This document shows, piece by piece, positions 46,301 through 55,945 of a stretch of DNA of 64,000 nucleotides. The position numbers were made by a program, and so were the translations under genes. Every line of letters begins with the position of its first letter. Within the stretch, counting starts at the first letter, position 1. Origin of the DNA: Setoptus koraiensis. Taxonomy: Eukaryota; Arthropoda. Below the pieces are notes generated by a model, which was not told the origin of the DNA, made no database searches, and worked only from the letters and a program-made list of their open reading frames with translations. The stretch lies in contig CM106586.1 in NCBI GenBank assembly GCA_048013815.1, positions 12,772,001 through 12,836,000 of the forward strand. Direction: 5' to 3'.

Positions 46301-46626
46301 CGGTAAAAATGGTTGACAAAATATCCGAGCTCATCAATATAACGGAGACCGCTCGGTTGGCACCAGATATTACGAAGCTTCACGACGAAGACTCTCCGTC
46401 AAGTATAGTGTCGATCTTAGCGGTAATTGGAGCAACTATATTGACCGTGGAGACCGTGATCATCATTCTATGGGTGAGATACAATGGTTTAAAACGCAAC
46501 GAACCGGTTGAGTTGCAAGAAATAAGGGTGCAAACAGAGACACCTCGAGCAGCAGAAACGCCAAGGCGTCCCAAAGCGACTGCTAGAGCAAGAACCGGAA
46601 GTGTTGCAGCCAACCCAACAATTTGA
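40393..46626 (+). CDS. Gag-Pol-Env-like polyprotein of the Ty3-type element
   Basis: One uninterrupted frame of 2077 residues. Parts in order: Gag with capsid-like region and a CCHC zinc knuckle (about 300-314); aspartic protease (VDTGA, about 390); reverse transcriptase (YRKVN, FSSGYWQIPL, MPFGLTNSGASFQ, FIDD; about 690-860); RNase H (about 975-1100); integrase with an N-terminal zinc-binding region and catalytic core (about 1170-1450); then from about 1540 an envelope-like portion. That portion has a hydrophobic leader, several N-glycosylation sites, many Cys and a C-terminal membrane segment (VSILAVIGATILTVETVIIILWV). Such elements normally make env from a separate or spliced frame; here the regions are continuous. 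Whether it is expressed cannot be told. Confidence 0.92.
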   Translation: MSDYEEDNEDGTQQGNLPQNVSIDEIATTLATVMKSNLTKEAKQFVAKVLNDAKASSSKTLESQPSVPSKIVEKKEYQQPFVDPTKLVRRPRMFNGSNKDARQWFDEYEFSCELNSWDDESIKCKYFPAYLEGSALVWYKNFVKLPARAAGENITWNFITERFHKNYFSVMNKAKIGRQIDNRHQKADEPVNAFITEMRGLLQLYDPSTTETCQVEKIRERLRPAFQKFVAVNNPQTYDKLIDLCIKVEMGEEAERSKNIAIVVEKKETNKWQKQTNDKRNKTRVAKNKSSHDKKNNDQKCTRCERQGHLREECFAKTKSDKSPLQDTPPCSPPQKKNVPKPNDQAVSKELTQEVTKIKHVAMIVGAIGPSLGGYIEVPTVIGGIPISSMVDTGALVSAAMSEKVALDKQFKIEPYHRKMGLKGANGIKLCMLGVTTQSTSIRLNNSTKILNVEYHVIKNLPVDVLIGKKTLARLRMSIHCDISGDSLSFIDDDQEEIAKLRNAKTENMATSALCNIASVENIPPKSGIIVSAKNYSIQPRTQQFINIIVDANEDFTTKPANEVIGLEVANGIYAPENSSCDILIMNSKIVPVHIKKGAIVARYELLRKVDEDICDEVNAIVEVDDDGSVIEIGDDLDTHQIEQVRQLMQEYKAIFSYQGEIGSTNLCQHDIELMPNTSPIAEPLRRHAQVEKTAVKEQIEDMLKNGIIEPSSSPWASAYVLVKKKNGKMRFCVDYRKVNAATKKNVYPLPRLDDCLDFMNNKVYFTLLDFSSGYWQIPLAPGAREITAFRTFDGHWQFKVMPFGLTNSGASFQRMVDALFSGLKNDQLMVFIDDTCIASPSWEQHVSTLKNVFARIKSANLRLQPAKCVIGATSLKFLGHKISRNGIQPDDEMVKAIKCFPKPTNITQVRQFLGKASYYRRFIPGFAETSAPLIELTLKNAPFIWSNRQEHAFNKLKQALSSELCVACFNPLLPTRLKIDASLNGFGAILQQQHTKGWMIVAAASRRLNDSEKRYSITKLEAAALMWALEKYRAYLLGRPVTVLVDHCALCVLGRKKPMSPQLARWAIILNEYDLTIEYVKGKLHADVDCLSRNAINEYDPVTERAIIFICMIMPTDADEWTDRYTNSVEAQALLARAAQNDSVKTINGVIYTNDDKLYIPSDLRKNFLFKAHDDLLSGHGGRTATLERLNKDHWWPTMKGDVYNYVDSCTTCQQRKVPRQKPPGHMSSFECFAIFELVAIDCIGPLPASAKGNCHVFVAIDTFSKYVEAKAEDEITAIKFAKFLVNNVVTRYGCPQSILTDNAQTFGAEVVKEICRLFAIKHLKSTPLHSQGNAIVERVNATIADKLSMLINSSNVFNKNNWDDALSMIVYAINTTKHTSTGLAPYELMYGRKPTLLSDSTTIVKTNVHQLYAQLAKLQLEENIAIAINTNADVRDASKQRYNSNRKDIHFSLGDKVWVLKKLARGAKLDKRSEGPFTITAIKANNVYELESVNSSKKITRHVSALRRVTDRANSNANVSSESENDNSSNSNQLQSPANQTMSRSSSSSSINLIVTAMFAMLACTPAASFSNLQPETPVVWRQLNSVIVQGIKHWDLTVTVVSPCRALEGESRELCRNYFTKEIIDRLYSDWCVAHVESTSRQLAFIAGMVVEYCCTNLIVAGWHYFTGGESVTAQLRTIKDKVYAVEKEQTITNIRKRAEDKWYKTLAARVDNNTAMIQEIANKMPVRLWLSIYIQNRIGITAGQLEQIIRDWKRGTVSRQLGVFLGSDELANIDTESSVARSCHRLDDGILGIKLSFTTRIVDRKAHVLKADPFEIYTNLTGRPCLSKYKGSTHVLVNATSNCITSLPGLTVDSYVNANCSEKGYSSKLDQWQDVACFPNLNHIDPKEEVKTTKSKVYIYCMGKTIKINGQVKKCPPFVFSVKPDLEWATEHHSWATVVNQFSTENDIIDPKWTSLLRVSSHLEDTVKMVDKISELINITETARLAPDITKLHDEDSPSSIVSILAVIGATILTVETVIIILWVRYNGLKRNEPVELQEIRVQTETPRAAETPRRPKATARARTGSVAANPTI

Positions 46627-46668
46627 AAATCGACGCCCCGAGAGACGACAGCATCTTAAGGAGGGAGA

Positions 46669-46816
46669 TGTCAGAGTCGGACTCAGCATTATGGCTGAGT
46701 CGAGACTCAAATATTAAGCTGATTGTAAAAGGAGAGAATGATCGCGAAAAGCGATCATTATGTTTTTGGTATTGTATGAATAAAGAGATAGAAAAAATAT
46801 ATAACCAGGCTTTGCC

Positions 46817-46821
<5 letters not shown>
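46669..46821 (+). repeat. 3' LTR
   Basis: 153 bp, the same ends as the 5' LTR, followed at once by a CA microsatellite. Confidence 0.93.
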
Positions 46822-46854
<33 letters not shown>

Positions 46855-49618
46855 GGCCCCCATCGGAGTGATTGAGAGTCTGAATTTCAGACACAAATTA
46901 GTGGGAATCCCATCAATTACGTTCAAGTCTGGGTCGTGGGGACAAAAAGAAAATGCCCGAATTGAGCGTTCATTGAATTTCTCCGGTCTTGTTCTGGCTT
47001 GTTGCGTTACGTTTGGCGCGATATGATCTGGTCTGAAAATCATATCAGCAGTTATGATCTTAGTAATATGCTGCTGTCACGCCAGCTGGTGTGTGGCGCG
47101 TTTTTTTCCCAGAATGGCCCACTACTGCTTTTGTGGCTTAGTCACCTGATTACTGGGGTCCCTGAATAGTAATCGTATCATATAATAGGTAATGGCGAAA
47201 TCATATGCAAGTATCAGTCTTAAGTGGCATAATTTGTATGGTAAGCGATAGTTTGAGTTAGCTATATAACAATTCATTGCCGACAGGCGGATATTTGTGT
47301 GCGTGTGTTTGGTTATATAATGTTTTGGACACGCTGTAGTGTAAACGGATGATGGATCTTTGTATGTAAAGTGCACAAAAATAGAGCACAAATAGCAAGC
47401 AATTTGAATCACAACCAGCGACTGATATTCATTTGAGACAGTGACGATCAATGGAATAGTGACACCATGATGATCAATGATGAGCCATTGATCTATCCAA
47501 TTCCGCAAATGAATGGATGATTTATTACACATTCTACTCTGCGCTTGCACTTTAGTGTCTAGCGTCTGGCTGATACCCACAGATAAGATCCGTGCGGTAT
47601 ATCTATGACACACAGGCACACATCTTCTTTTATTCGAGCGAGTGAGCGAGCGAAATAAAACAATTTTTACTCTCATCGCTTCACTCGTCGTGTCTATGAT
47701 ATTCGCCATTGAGTTGGCCGCTTCTTTTTGGAGCCCCCCGCTCTCTGTGTCCCCCAGGCCAATCTGTGCGGGTCTAGCCCGACTGTGCGGGCCTGGCCCG
47801 ATCCCTTGCGGGGATTCTCTCAATCTCGCGCACCCAGGTATCACTTTTGCACCACTAGCGACAATCTGATGTGAAGTTAAGTACAAGTGTAATGCACTAA
47901 TAGGCCCGCCAGAGGTATCGAAACGACTACAACGTCAACAAATGGGGTAAACAAATTCACCGACTCTCGTGCCGTGTTGCCGATGTGTCTCCCCGATATG
48001 GGCTCAAATTTGAGTGAGTTATATCTGTTGTTGGCTCTGGGGGAAAGAGCGCGCGCGCGAGCTCATTTGCATGATGGGCGAATGAGCTCGTGATTTGTTG
48101 GGCCCGACGAAACTAGAATTATTCGCCGGCGTCGCGCTCGATAATAAACTGATGGTGATCGATGGCCATCATCGACATGCACGCTGATAATAACAGCAAC
48201 AACAACACAATAGATAGTTACCAAAATAGTTTTGTTCCGCCTTGTTACATAAACACACTTTTTCACAAGAGCACCGCAGAGGAAAAGAAAAGTCGCTCGC
48301 TTGCTGTGGACAATGGCGCCCAATCGTTACCGAAATAAACTGACCGAAACCGACACAAACCGAAACTGATATAAACCGAAACTAACAGATATGAGAGCGA
48401 CTAATTGTTACTAATGGAACGGGAGTGGACTTGTGCTCGATTTTTGTGTGTTCGCGGCATCCGGTCCGCAACTGGCCGGCGTGCCCTATTCATTGCATCA
48501 CTCGCAAGCCATTGTAGCAATACACTGGTGATAAATGGTGATGCGGTTCGGGTGCTCGCGATAATTTCTCACCAATTCTCGCCCCATTGTGTTCGAACAA
48601 GCAAATTTTCAGCCTAGAGCTATTTGCGGCCTGACAACAAATATCGGCTTGCAACAACAGCAATTCGGGTTGCGAACACGCCCAGCGCGGGCGCCCAAAG
48701 GGCTTATGACGGTCAACGGGGGCGTGAAAATACCAAATGGCTATGGGGGCGACATTTCGATGTCGGGTGTTGTTGGTTTGTAACAGGCACGCACAGGTAG
48801 TTAGTTAGTTTCGAGTGATGGGTGCGCGAGAGAAAAAAAAAATTCCGCGTATACGATTGACGAGCAGGCGACCAACAAGCGTTCGGAAAAAAACTTTATT
48901 TATTTCCCCCCGATGTAATTGCTTATTATCGCATGCACTGTACGGGTAGCGGCGGCGGCGGCGGTGCCGGTGCCGGTGGCAGCAATAACAAACTGAATTC
49001 CGGTTGAAAATAATGAGCTGCGACTAACTAACTATATTTCGAAAAACATGCTATGTGACATTGCTGACATAACACCCATAACAAGTGAGAGCGGCATTAA
49101 TGAGACTCTACATTTATCGAAATTCCGAATCGATATTGCGCGTTTGATAGCGCGTTGGTTTCTTTTATCACGCCTGGCCGGCGCGCCCGTCATCACCCCG
49201 TGACAGCCTGCGAGCGACGTGCCTCTACCGCTCGATGTCGCTCATGTCTGTTGTTACCTGTGAATTGTTGCACCGTCACCTGGGCGCCATAATTGTTTGC
49301 CCGAGGTGCGGAAAAATAGAAGCGCCAACCAGAGGCAACTGCATCTAGAGGCGCTCGTTTGGTTTGCTAAATCAACAACAAAGCGGCTAGCCAAGTGGCG
49401 AAGGCCAGGTCCAGTTATTGACCGTTGCGTCATTATCGGCGCCTTCTACAATAATTATCATCTCTACTAATTGTGTCAATATATTGTGTCACCGGCGGCT
49501 ACAATGTTGTTACATCGCTACGTGACACGTAGCAATCGGCGGCCCGTCGTCGCGCTCGGTCGCGCTAAAATAAACTCGCGAAACGCTGGCTCAGATTAGA
49601 GTACATTCAGGTGAGCAA

Positions 49619-49700
49619 TGACCGGCCCGGCGCCAACATGACATTGGCAATTATTTGTCACCTTGCGCAATCATGTTTATAACGCGGTGTGTAGTTGGTT
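49619..49700. repeat. Dispersed direct repeat, copy A
   Basis: Shares GACCGGCCCGGC, GACATTGGCAATTA and TGTCACCTTGCGCAATCA with copy B at 50645-50735, in the same order and orientation. Each copy carries a TTGCGCAA site. The class of element is unknown. Confidence 0.7.
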
Positions 49701-50346
49701 TGTCACGTTCCTTATTGAATCAATTGCATGCATCTGTCGGCTGCGTGACTTTTCCAGCAACCAGCAATGCCTGACTCAAATGATTGTTGCGCAATCAAAA
49801 TGATAGACGCTCTTTGTTCTAGTTGAGCATCCTCGTTATCGAGCATGTGTACTCATTTAAACACACCGGCCGGCCTGCCGCCATTTAACCGGCTGGCCAG
49901 ACGCTCAAATGCCGGCCGGCCGGCCGGCCGGTTATACATGTTATGTAAGGTCGTGTCTTGGGCAATTCGGCCTAAGATTTGTTGGTCGTGTTTGGTCGTT
50001 GTCGTGATGACCCTGAAATTTAGTGTGCTAAAAATAATTGCGTTCCACGGGCAAATTGATTGAATTTGTCCAAGTGATTACATGGCCGACCTGTCCATTT
50101 CGGCCGTGTCGAGCACTCATTTTCGGCTTCAACGGAAGTGACTCGCGTCACTTCGTTACGATCGTTTGAGACATACGACAACAACATTCATTATGTAACA
50201 TTGCGCACGTGCATGATAGTGTGTTTGGTATTTGAGACAACTTTATCACGCGCCACGTTTTGAAACTAAATGCAATTGTGCAAATAATGCGATAATGGTC
50301 ATAGTTTACAATTTAGCACCACAGGGTCGCAATAGGATTCCTTCCG

Positions 50347-50371
50347 ACTGCGAGGGTTCCTCCCTCGCAGT
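50347..50371. repeat. 10-bp perfect stem-loop
   Basis: ACTGCGAGGG, 5-nt loop, CCCTCGCAGT. Confidence 0.75.
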
Positions 50372-50644
50372 GCCAATCATAGTTTGAACTTTATTCTTGA
50401 AGCAAACATATCATCGATCGATTTCGTACGTTACTGTTCGCTGGCTCATGTACCCAATTTCAATAAACTTTATACAAGTGTTTACAAAAAAAAAAAAAAG
50501 TATACGTACGCATACTTCAATGCGCCTGATGCGTGTCGTTCGTAATGTCTGTCGTTCGTGTCGAGAACGTGATTATTTGCATTATCATAATCGAGCGGAT
50601 AATCGAGGAAAAATTCACTCGTCAAATCACGAGATATTCGTAAA

Positions 50645-50735
50645 ATGACCGGCCCGGCACAAACAGCACATTGCCAACGTGACATTGGCAATTAACTGTC
50701 ACCTTGCGCAATCACGTTTACAGAGTGCATAGAGT
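50645..50735. repeat. Dispersed direct repeat, copy B
   Basis: Homologue of 49619-49700, slightly longer because of an internal CACATTGCCAACGT insertion or duplication. Confidence 0.7.
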
Positions 50736-50920
50736 AGGAGTCCTCATGTTTCTATCAGCTTGCATTTTATCGTGGCTCTTTCAAAAAAGTTTCAACCATT
50801 GGCCTTCATGTGGACGTAATGATTAAATCAGGTTTTTCCTATTAAATCACGTTTTTCCTATTAAATCATTCGTTTTTTTTCTGATTGATTGAAACCATGG
50901 CTTAAATTGTCAACCATTGT

Positions 50921-50962
50921 CGCACCATACGTCACACTATGATTCCTGTGACGCATGGTGCG
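50921..50962. repeat. 16-bp stem-loop
   Basis: CGCACCATACGTCACA, 10-nt loop, TGTGACGCATGGTGCG (one G-T pair). Confidence 0.75.
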
Positions 50963-52434
50963 AGCAGAATCCGCATTAAATCCGTTTAAATGATGATTCG
51001 AATCATTCGACTACGACAAGCGATGGTCAGGTGAGGACACCCATAGGCAACACACAAGTGAACATTTTCACTCAAACTAATCAACATGGTTTAGACCATG
51101 GACTTAATCAATGTTGGTCTGAATGGTTGTTATTGCTGATCAATTGCTTGTAGGATCAGCACTCGAATAACTTGGACAGACTTTCGAACATGAATGTGAA
51201 TTCGAACGATACAAACGTTTCATTCGAACATTTTTTTCACTAAAAGTTTGCCTCAATAAAAACCATTCTATCCGGAAATAGTGAATACAATCTGGAAATA
51301 AAAATCATTCTGGCAAAAAAAAAATCCTGTTTCAATTAACAAAAGCCAGAATTGATTTAACCGCGAGTGTTGGTCGAATCCATTTCATTTCAATATTGTT
51401 GGATTTCAATATTGAGAAGCCCTCTCTATTGCGCAATCATGCCCATAAGACATTGTGTTTTCTCCATTTATATCCCTATTTTTGAATCATTTTTTCTAAT
51501 TCGACTACACTGTGGTGTTTGTTGTTGAATAGATAGTAACTATAAATAGTCACTACTTACAAATCACTACTTACTTGTTAAATCTCTGATTACAGTTGAC
51601 AATGACCCAATGACATATAGTAATCAAATTAGACTCAAAATAATAGGTACATACAATGTACTATTAGGTACTATAGTATATACAATGTTTATGCATGAGT
51701 GCGATAACGCATGCGCTGCTTCAAGGGCGTAATATCTAACAACTCTCGTCCATGCTTAACTAGATCTGGTCCAATTCCGATAGATTGGCCTTTTTGGAAA
51801 TTTTCTTTCTGGTTAGTGATTGAGGGAGTAGCAAAGGGAGCTCATCTGGCCCTGTTGCCAGATTTGCGTAGAGGCATCGGTAACAGATGGGAGCGAGGTC
51901 AGGGTAGAGGGTCCCTCGTGCCGGGCACTAGGAGGCTGCTCAGTCGATCAGTCACTACTCAACGGCTATGCCGGCCAGTTGCTGTCCCGGTCCGGCCCGG
52001 CCCGGCCCGGCCGACAGCTGTCTAGCTGGTTCGAGCATCATTAGTGCGCCCATGTTCCTGTTTGCTCGCTGTTGTTGCAGCTTGTATTTGCAGCAGCATC
52101 AAATCAGATAATTGTGCCGCTCAATATGTTACGTAACCAGACTTGTTGGCTGTTTCCTGCTCCTACGCGTGTCCTCTAGTGTAAGCTACTGGTTAGATGA
52201 GGTGAGCGTAGTAGCATGAATTATGTATGTATCACATAATCAATTTGCGCAGCAGCTATAAATAAATATCGTTAATGCAACCATTGCGGCACATGTGCAT
52301 TATGTACAATTGACAGGCCAATTGTGAAATCCGGTCGGCCGTGCTATGCAGCCGTGTTACGTAACATGACACTTGTTCTAGCACGGGCCCAATCTTGCAT
52401 CCTCTCGTGTATTTCGGCCCCTTTCACCTACACA

Positions 52435-52437
<3 letters not shown>

Positions 52438-52511
<74 letters not shown>
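52438..52511. repeat. (CA)n microsatellite
   Basis: About 36 CA units. It lies 75 bp after a TTACGTAA site at 52357-52364. Confidence 0.97.
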
Positions 52512-52514
<3 letters not shown>

Positions 52515-55500
52515 CGTACACGAAACAAGCAGCTAGCTTTTGGAGCTTTTTGGGAGCTATTATTACATCAAGATAACGCCGTTATTCATAACAGGATGCC
52601 GGCTAGCTTGCTTTGCTTGATTTCTACTTGACCAGCCTCTCGCGGGCCTCAAACTGGCGCTATAGGCTGACTCGCTCGCCAGTTCACACCGGCATTCAAT
52701 ATTTCCACTCGCTTACTAGAGACAATTAGATAGAATGATGCACAGCTCAAATCTTGGGTTTTTTCTTGTTATTTACTATTCAGCTGCAGCCCGACGCGAC
52801 AATTCTCTTCTAGCTATGTCACTGATTGTTGAGTGAGGACAACAGTTCAGCACTAATCTGATTAGTCTGGCAATTAATTTTATATGGCCATACATTGGAA
52901 CGGAATTGACGGCAACTGCAAGGCAATTACACTTTTCAAGGTGCTAAAAATATACCGTGCCCGGCACGCGTTAATTGCAGTTGGGCACAACCAAAATTGA
53001 CTGTGGCTTTTTTGCAAATTAAATGACATTAAATCTGGTTAGCTGGGCGACAGAAAGTGCTCACTACTGTGACAGAATCTTATTTTAGGATTATCGTCCA
53101 ACAAATGAAACTGATTGTGGCCACGGTGATGCGTGTATGTCCGCAAGCGCTAATTTGATGTAGATTTAGCCAGCACGAGCATGTTTAAAATTGCAAAGTC
53201 AAACTCTATCGACTTGTGCTCTCACCAACAATCTCTGGTGCTCGCCAGCACCCGCGTTGCACCAACAGCGACCATAATAATTCAGGGTGTCATATTACCA
53301 AGAGGCTGTCTGGAAAACAAGCCACCAATGGGGATACATAAACAATATCAACAGAGAAAACAGTTTGAGAAAACGGTCCCTTGTTTGACACTAAACACAC
53401 GTGGATCAAGATGATTATTTGCCAAGCTACTAGACGAAGACAAGCCAGTGGAACTCGAATTTCGCCACACGATTATTCACACGATATTGTGGGCGACAAG
53501 TGTAGAAACTCGAGCTCGACAGGCTCTATCAACAGTAAACATCGCTTGTCTACCTGTCGCCCGTCCCCTCTGGACAGCACTGTTTGTTATAGAAAAGAAA
53601 TTAATTCAGTTGACAAATTTCAGTTTAACTTAGCTGCGCGTGTTTATCAAGCCAAGCTTACATTACGCACTTCCTGTCCTGCATGAATGATCTTGGTCCG
53701 TAGCGCTTCTTCTAAGAGTGCAAAATTGGTTTTGAAATTGTGTGGATATTGGAAAAGTCTTGCACAGCGAGTCTCTTGGCTTTTTTTCGGGTTGAAATGA
53801 TTGATATGCCAGCGCAGTTTTTGGCGAACCAGTATTTTCAAGCCAAGCATTTTAACTGAAAAACTGTCCCACTGAAATCACTGGACACTTTGAGTAGTCA
53901 ACCTAAGTTTCTGCTGGCCACGCTCGGATCGGTTGCGTTCGTCCTGCAAGAAAGCGGAAAGAAGATATTCTAATGTCTAGGTTGAAAGTGATCGATGTGA
54001 AGCGCCTCAACTCGCTCTCTAACTCATGCTTCGTGGCCCAAAATTAGAGCCGTCCTCACAATGGGCACGAAATTAGGTCTTCTCATTCATTAGTGTGTGG
54101 CTTCGCGATAAATTATTGACAAGCAGTTAGCTCGAGCACCAACTAACAAATATCGTCTGACTGGTTGTTCAACTGTGCAACTTTTCCGATTTGCGCATTC
54201 GTCTACATGCGTACGTATCATACATGATGTATGAACTAGCATCCTATTGCAAGCTGCAGCCTGCTAGCGAGCTATAGTGACTCGCAAAAAGTTGACAGCC
54301 ACGTGACGAAATTATCCTACGCGAGCGATATACGTCGTGTCGCGACTCGCGAGACAGGCTTCAGCGTGGGGGTGGGGGTTGTGCATTATGTATCGTAAGC
54401 TTGCCAGAAAGTAGGGGCGCATAAAAGGATGTGATTAAATCCACCATTTCGATTAGATCCGGACATTCAACCTGAGTCGTCGCGTCTAGTTTCCTGTGAT
54501 GCACAGCTCTCTGTATGGGTTCAATCAGCATAATTGTTCTGCAAATTCCGGCCACACTTTTCACTCGATTTCAGCCACCAATCGCCTGCCAATCACTGCA
54601 ATTACTTGCTGCAGTTGCTACTAATCTAGACCAATTCACCACTATCTGATTTCTGGCTACTCTATACAGGTATTAATCAGATATAGGCACCTATACACGC
54701 CGATTAATACCCGCTTGCGATACCTGTATCGGCAGGCAGAGAAAAGCTTAGCTGCGGTCGTGAGGGCGACACAACCGCGTTATACCTCAGAGATGGTCTC
54801 TCATAGGGTTTCAGTGTGTGTGTGTGTGCGTGTGTGTGTGTGTGTCGGCTGTTTGCTGACGTCGAGAGGTTCTGGCTCTATATCTTGAGGCTGACAAGCT
54901 CGTGCTGCTTTTGCATAATAATTTCATGGACAAACAGCTGTCAACCTTGCGGAGGCCATCGGCCTCCGCAAAGTTTCCACTCTGTCATCTACTTTGTCAT
55001 CTACTTTGTCGAGTGACACTTTGCAAACAACTCAAGTCATTTTCAATCAAATGATGTCCTAAATTCTGTTGCGCAACCGAAAACACGCAGCCGAAATTCG
55101 GTTAAAAGATTAAATGGTGATTTAGGCCGTTCGCCTTTCGTCATTTGCATTGCACTTTGAATCTAATCAATTATCAATTCATCGAGGCGGCGTTATCACG
55201 TCGGGATTTATGCGTAATATCAATCGTCACTCTGCAATCCAGACCCGGGCAAGGTAAGCCGATAAAAATACGCAAGTTGCCATACAATTTATACTGAACT
55301 GTTTGCGCTTTTGAATTGGACATTGCAGCCACATGAGTGTGTACGGTACAATGAAACTTTATACTCTTGAAAAAAGAAAAATAAAAAACAAGCGTGAGCC
55401 CAGACTGATATCTAGAATAAATGAAGGGCAAGCGGAAAAGATCAAAAAGTACATTGGCTGCCTTCTTCATATAATTTATATAGCAAGAATTTGTGTCCCA

Positions 55501-55905
55501 GTCGATGCTAGACAAATGGCTAGACAAATGGCTGAACAGAATGGCTAGACAGAACGGAATAGAAGGGGCCAGCTACTTATTTATTCAGGTTACCTTCGGT
55601 TGGGGTTCATTCAGTGACGAGGGGATCGATTCATTATGGGCCAAAGATCGAGTTCGGCTTTTCGGCGGGACTTGTCACTCGTGACCGATTGATACATCTA
55701 GTTAGGTATGTCTAGGCGGATGATAAAGACATTTGCAATCGGCTCGTTGTGTGCTTTAAATGACACACAAACAAAGTAATGAGCCCGGGAGTATCGCATC
55801 GTCCATGTAACGCGAATCCGGACAATAAAGTTCACAGTCCACTAGTTCAATTGCTAGCTCGGCTAGTTCCTAGTTTAATTAGTTGCTCGCGGGACCTCTC
55901 CTCTC

Positions 55906-55945
55906 TATAAAAACTGGCGCGTGGTCCACAGTGGGGATGTTAGTT
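55906..55945 (+). promoter_or_regulatory. Possible TATA promoter
   Basis: TATAAAAA at 55906-55913 followed about 32 bp later by a TTAGTTTT initiator-like sequence. No reading frame follows. If real, it could drive a non-coding RNA or an upstream leader of AstCCC. Confidence 0.2.

Larger units (their letters stand above)
40107..46821 (+). mobile_element. Ty3-type LTR element with envelope-like region
   Basis: A fossil or resident virus-like element that looks whole: 5' LTR 40107-40259, primer-binding-type sequence TGGTGCGGC right after it, one long reading frame, a polypurine tract just before the 3' LTR (about 46658-46668), and the 3' LTR 46669-46821. LTRs are 153 bp, TG...CA, and differ at roughly a dozen positions, pointing to an insertion that is not very recent. 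It sits inside a CA microsatellite, so a target duplication cannot be told from the repeat. Gag, pol and env-like parts in that order place it with envelope-bearing Ty3 relatives (errantivirus-like in layout). Confidence 0.93.

Noticed and set aside
47122-47886. 254-codon open frame on the minus strand
   Set aside because: No start in good context, no domain, signal or membrane pattern, and microsatellite-like Thr/His content. Likely chance.
51711-52025. 104-codon frame
   Set aside because: Ends in a CCGG-rich simple repeat and has no family features.
53181-53850. Overlapping short frames that might be a decayed transposon
   Set aside because: No recognisable motif in any frame; too weak to call.
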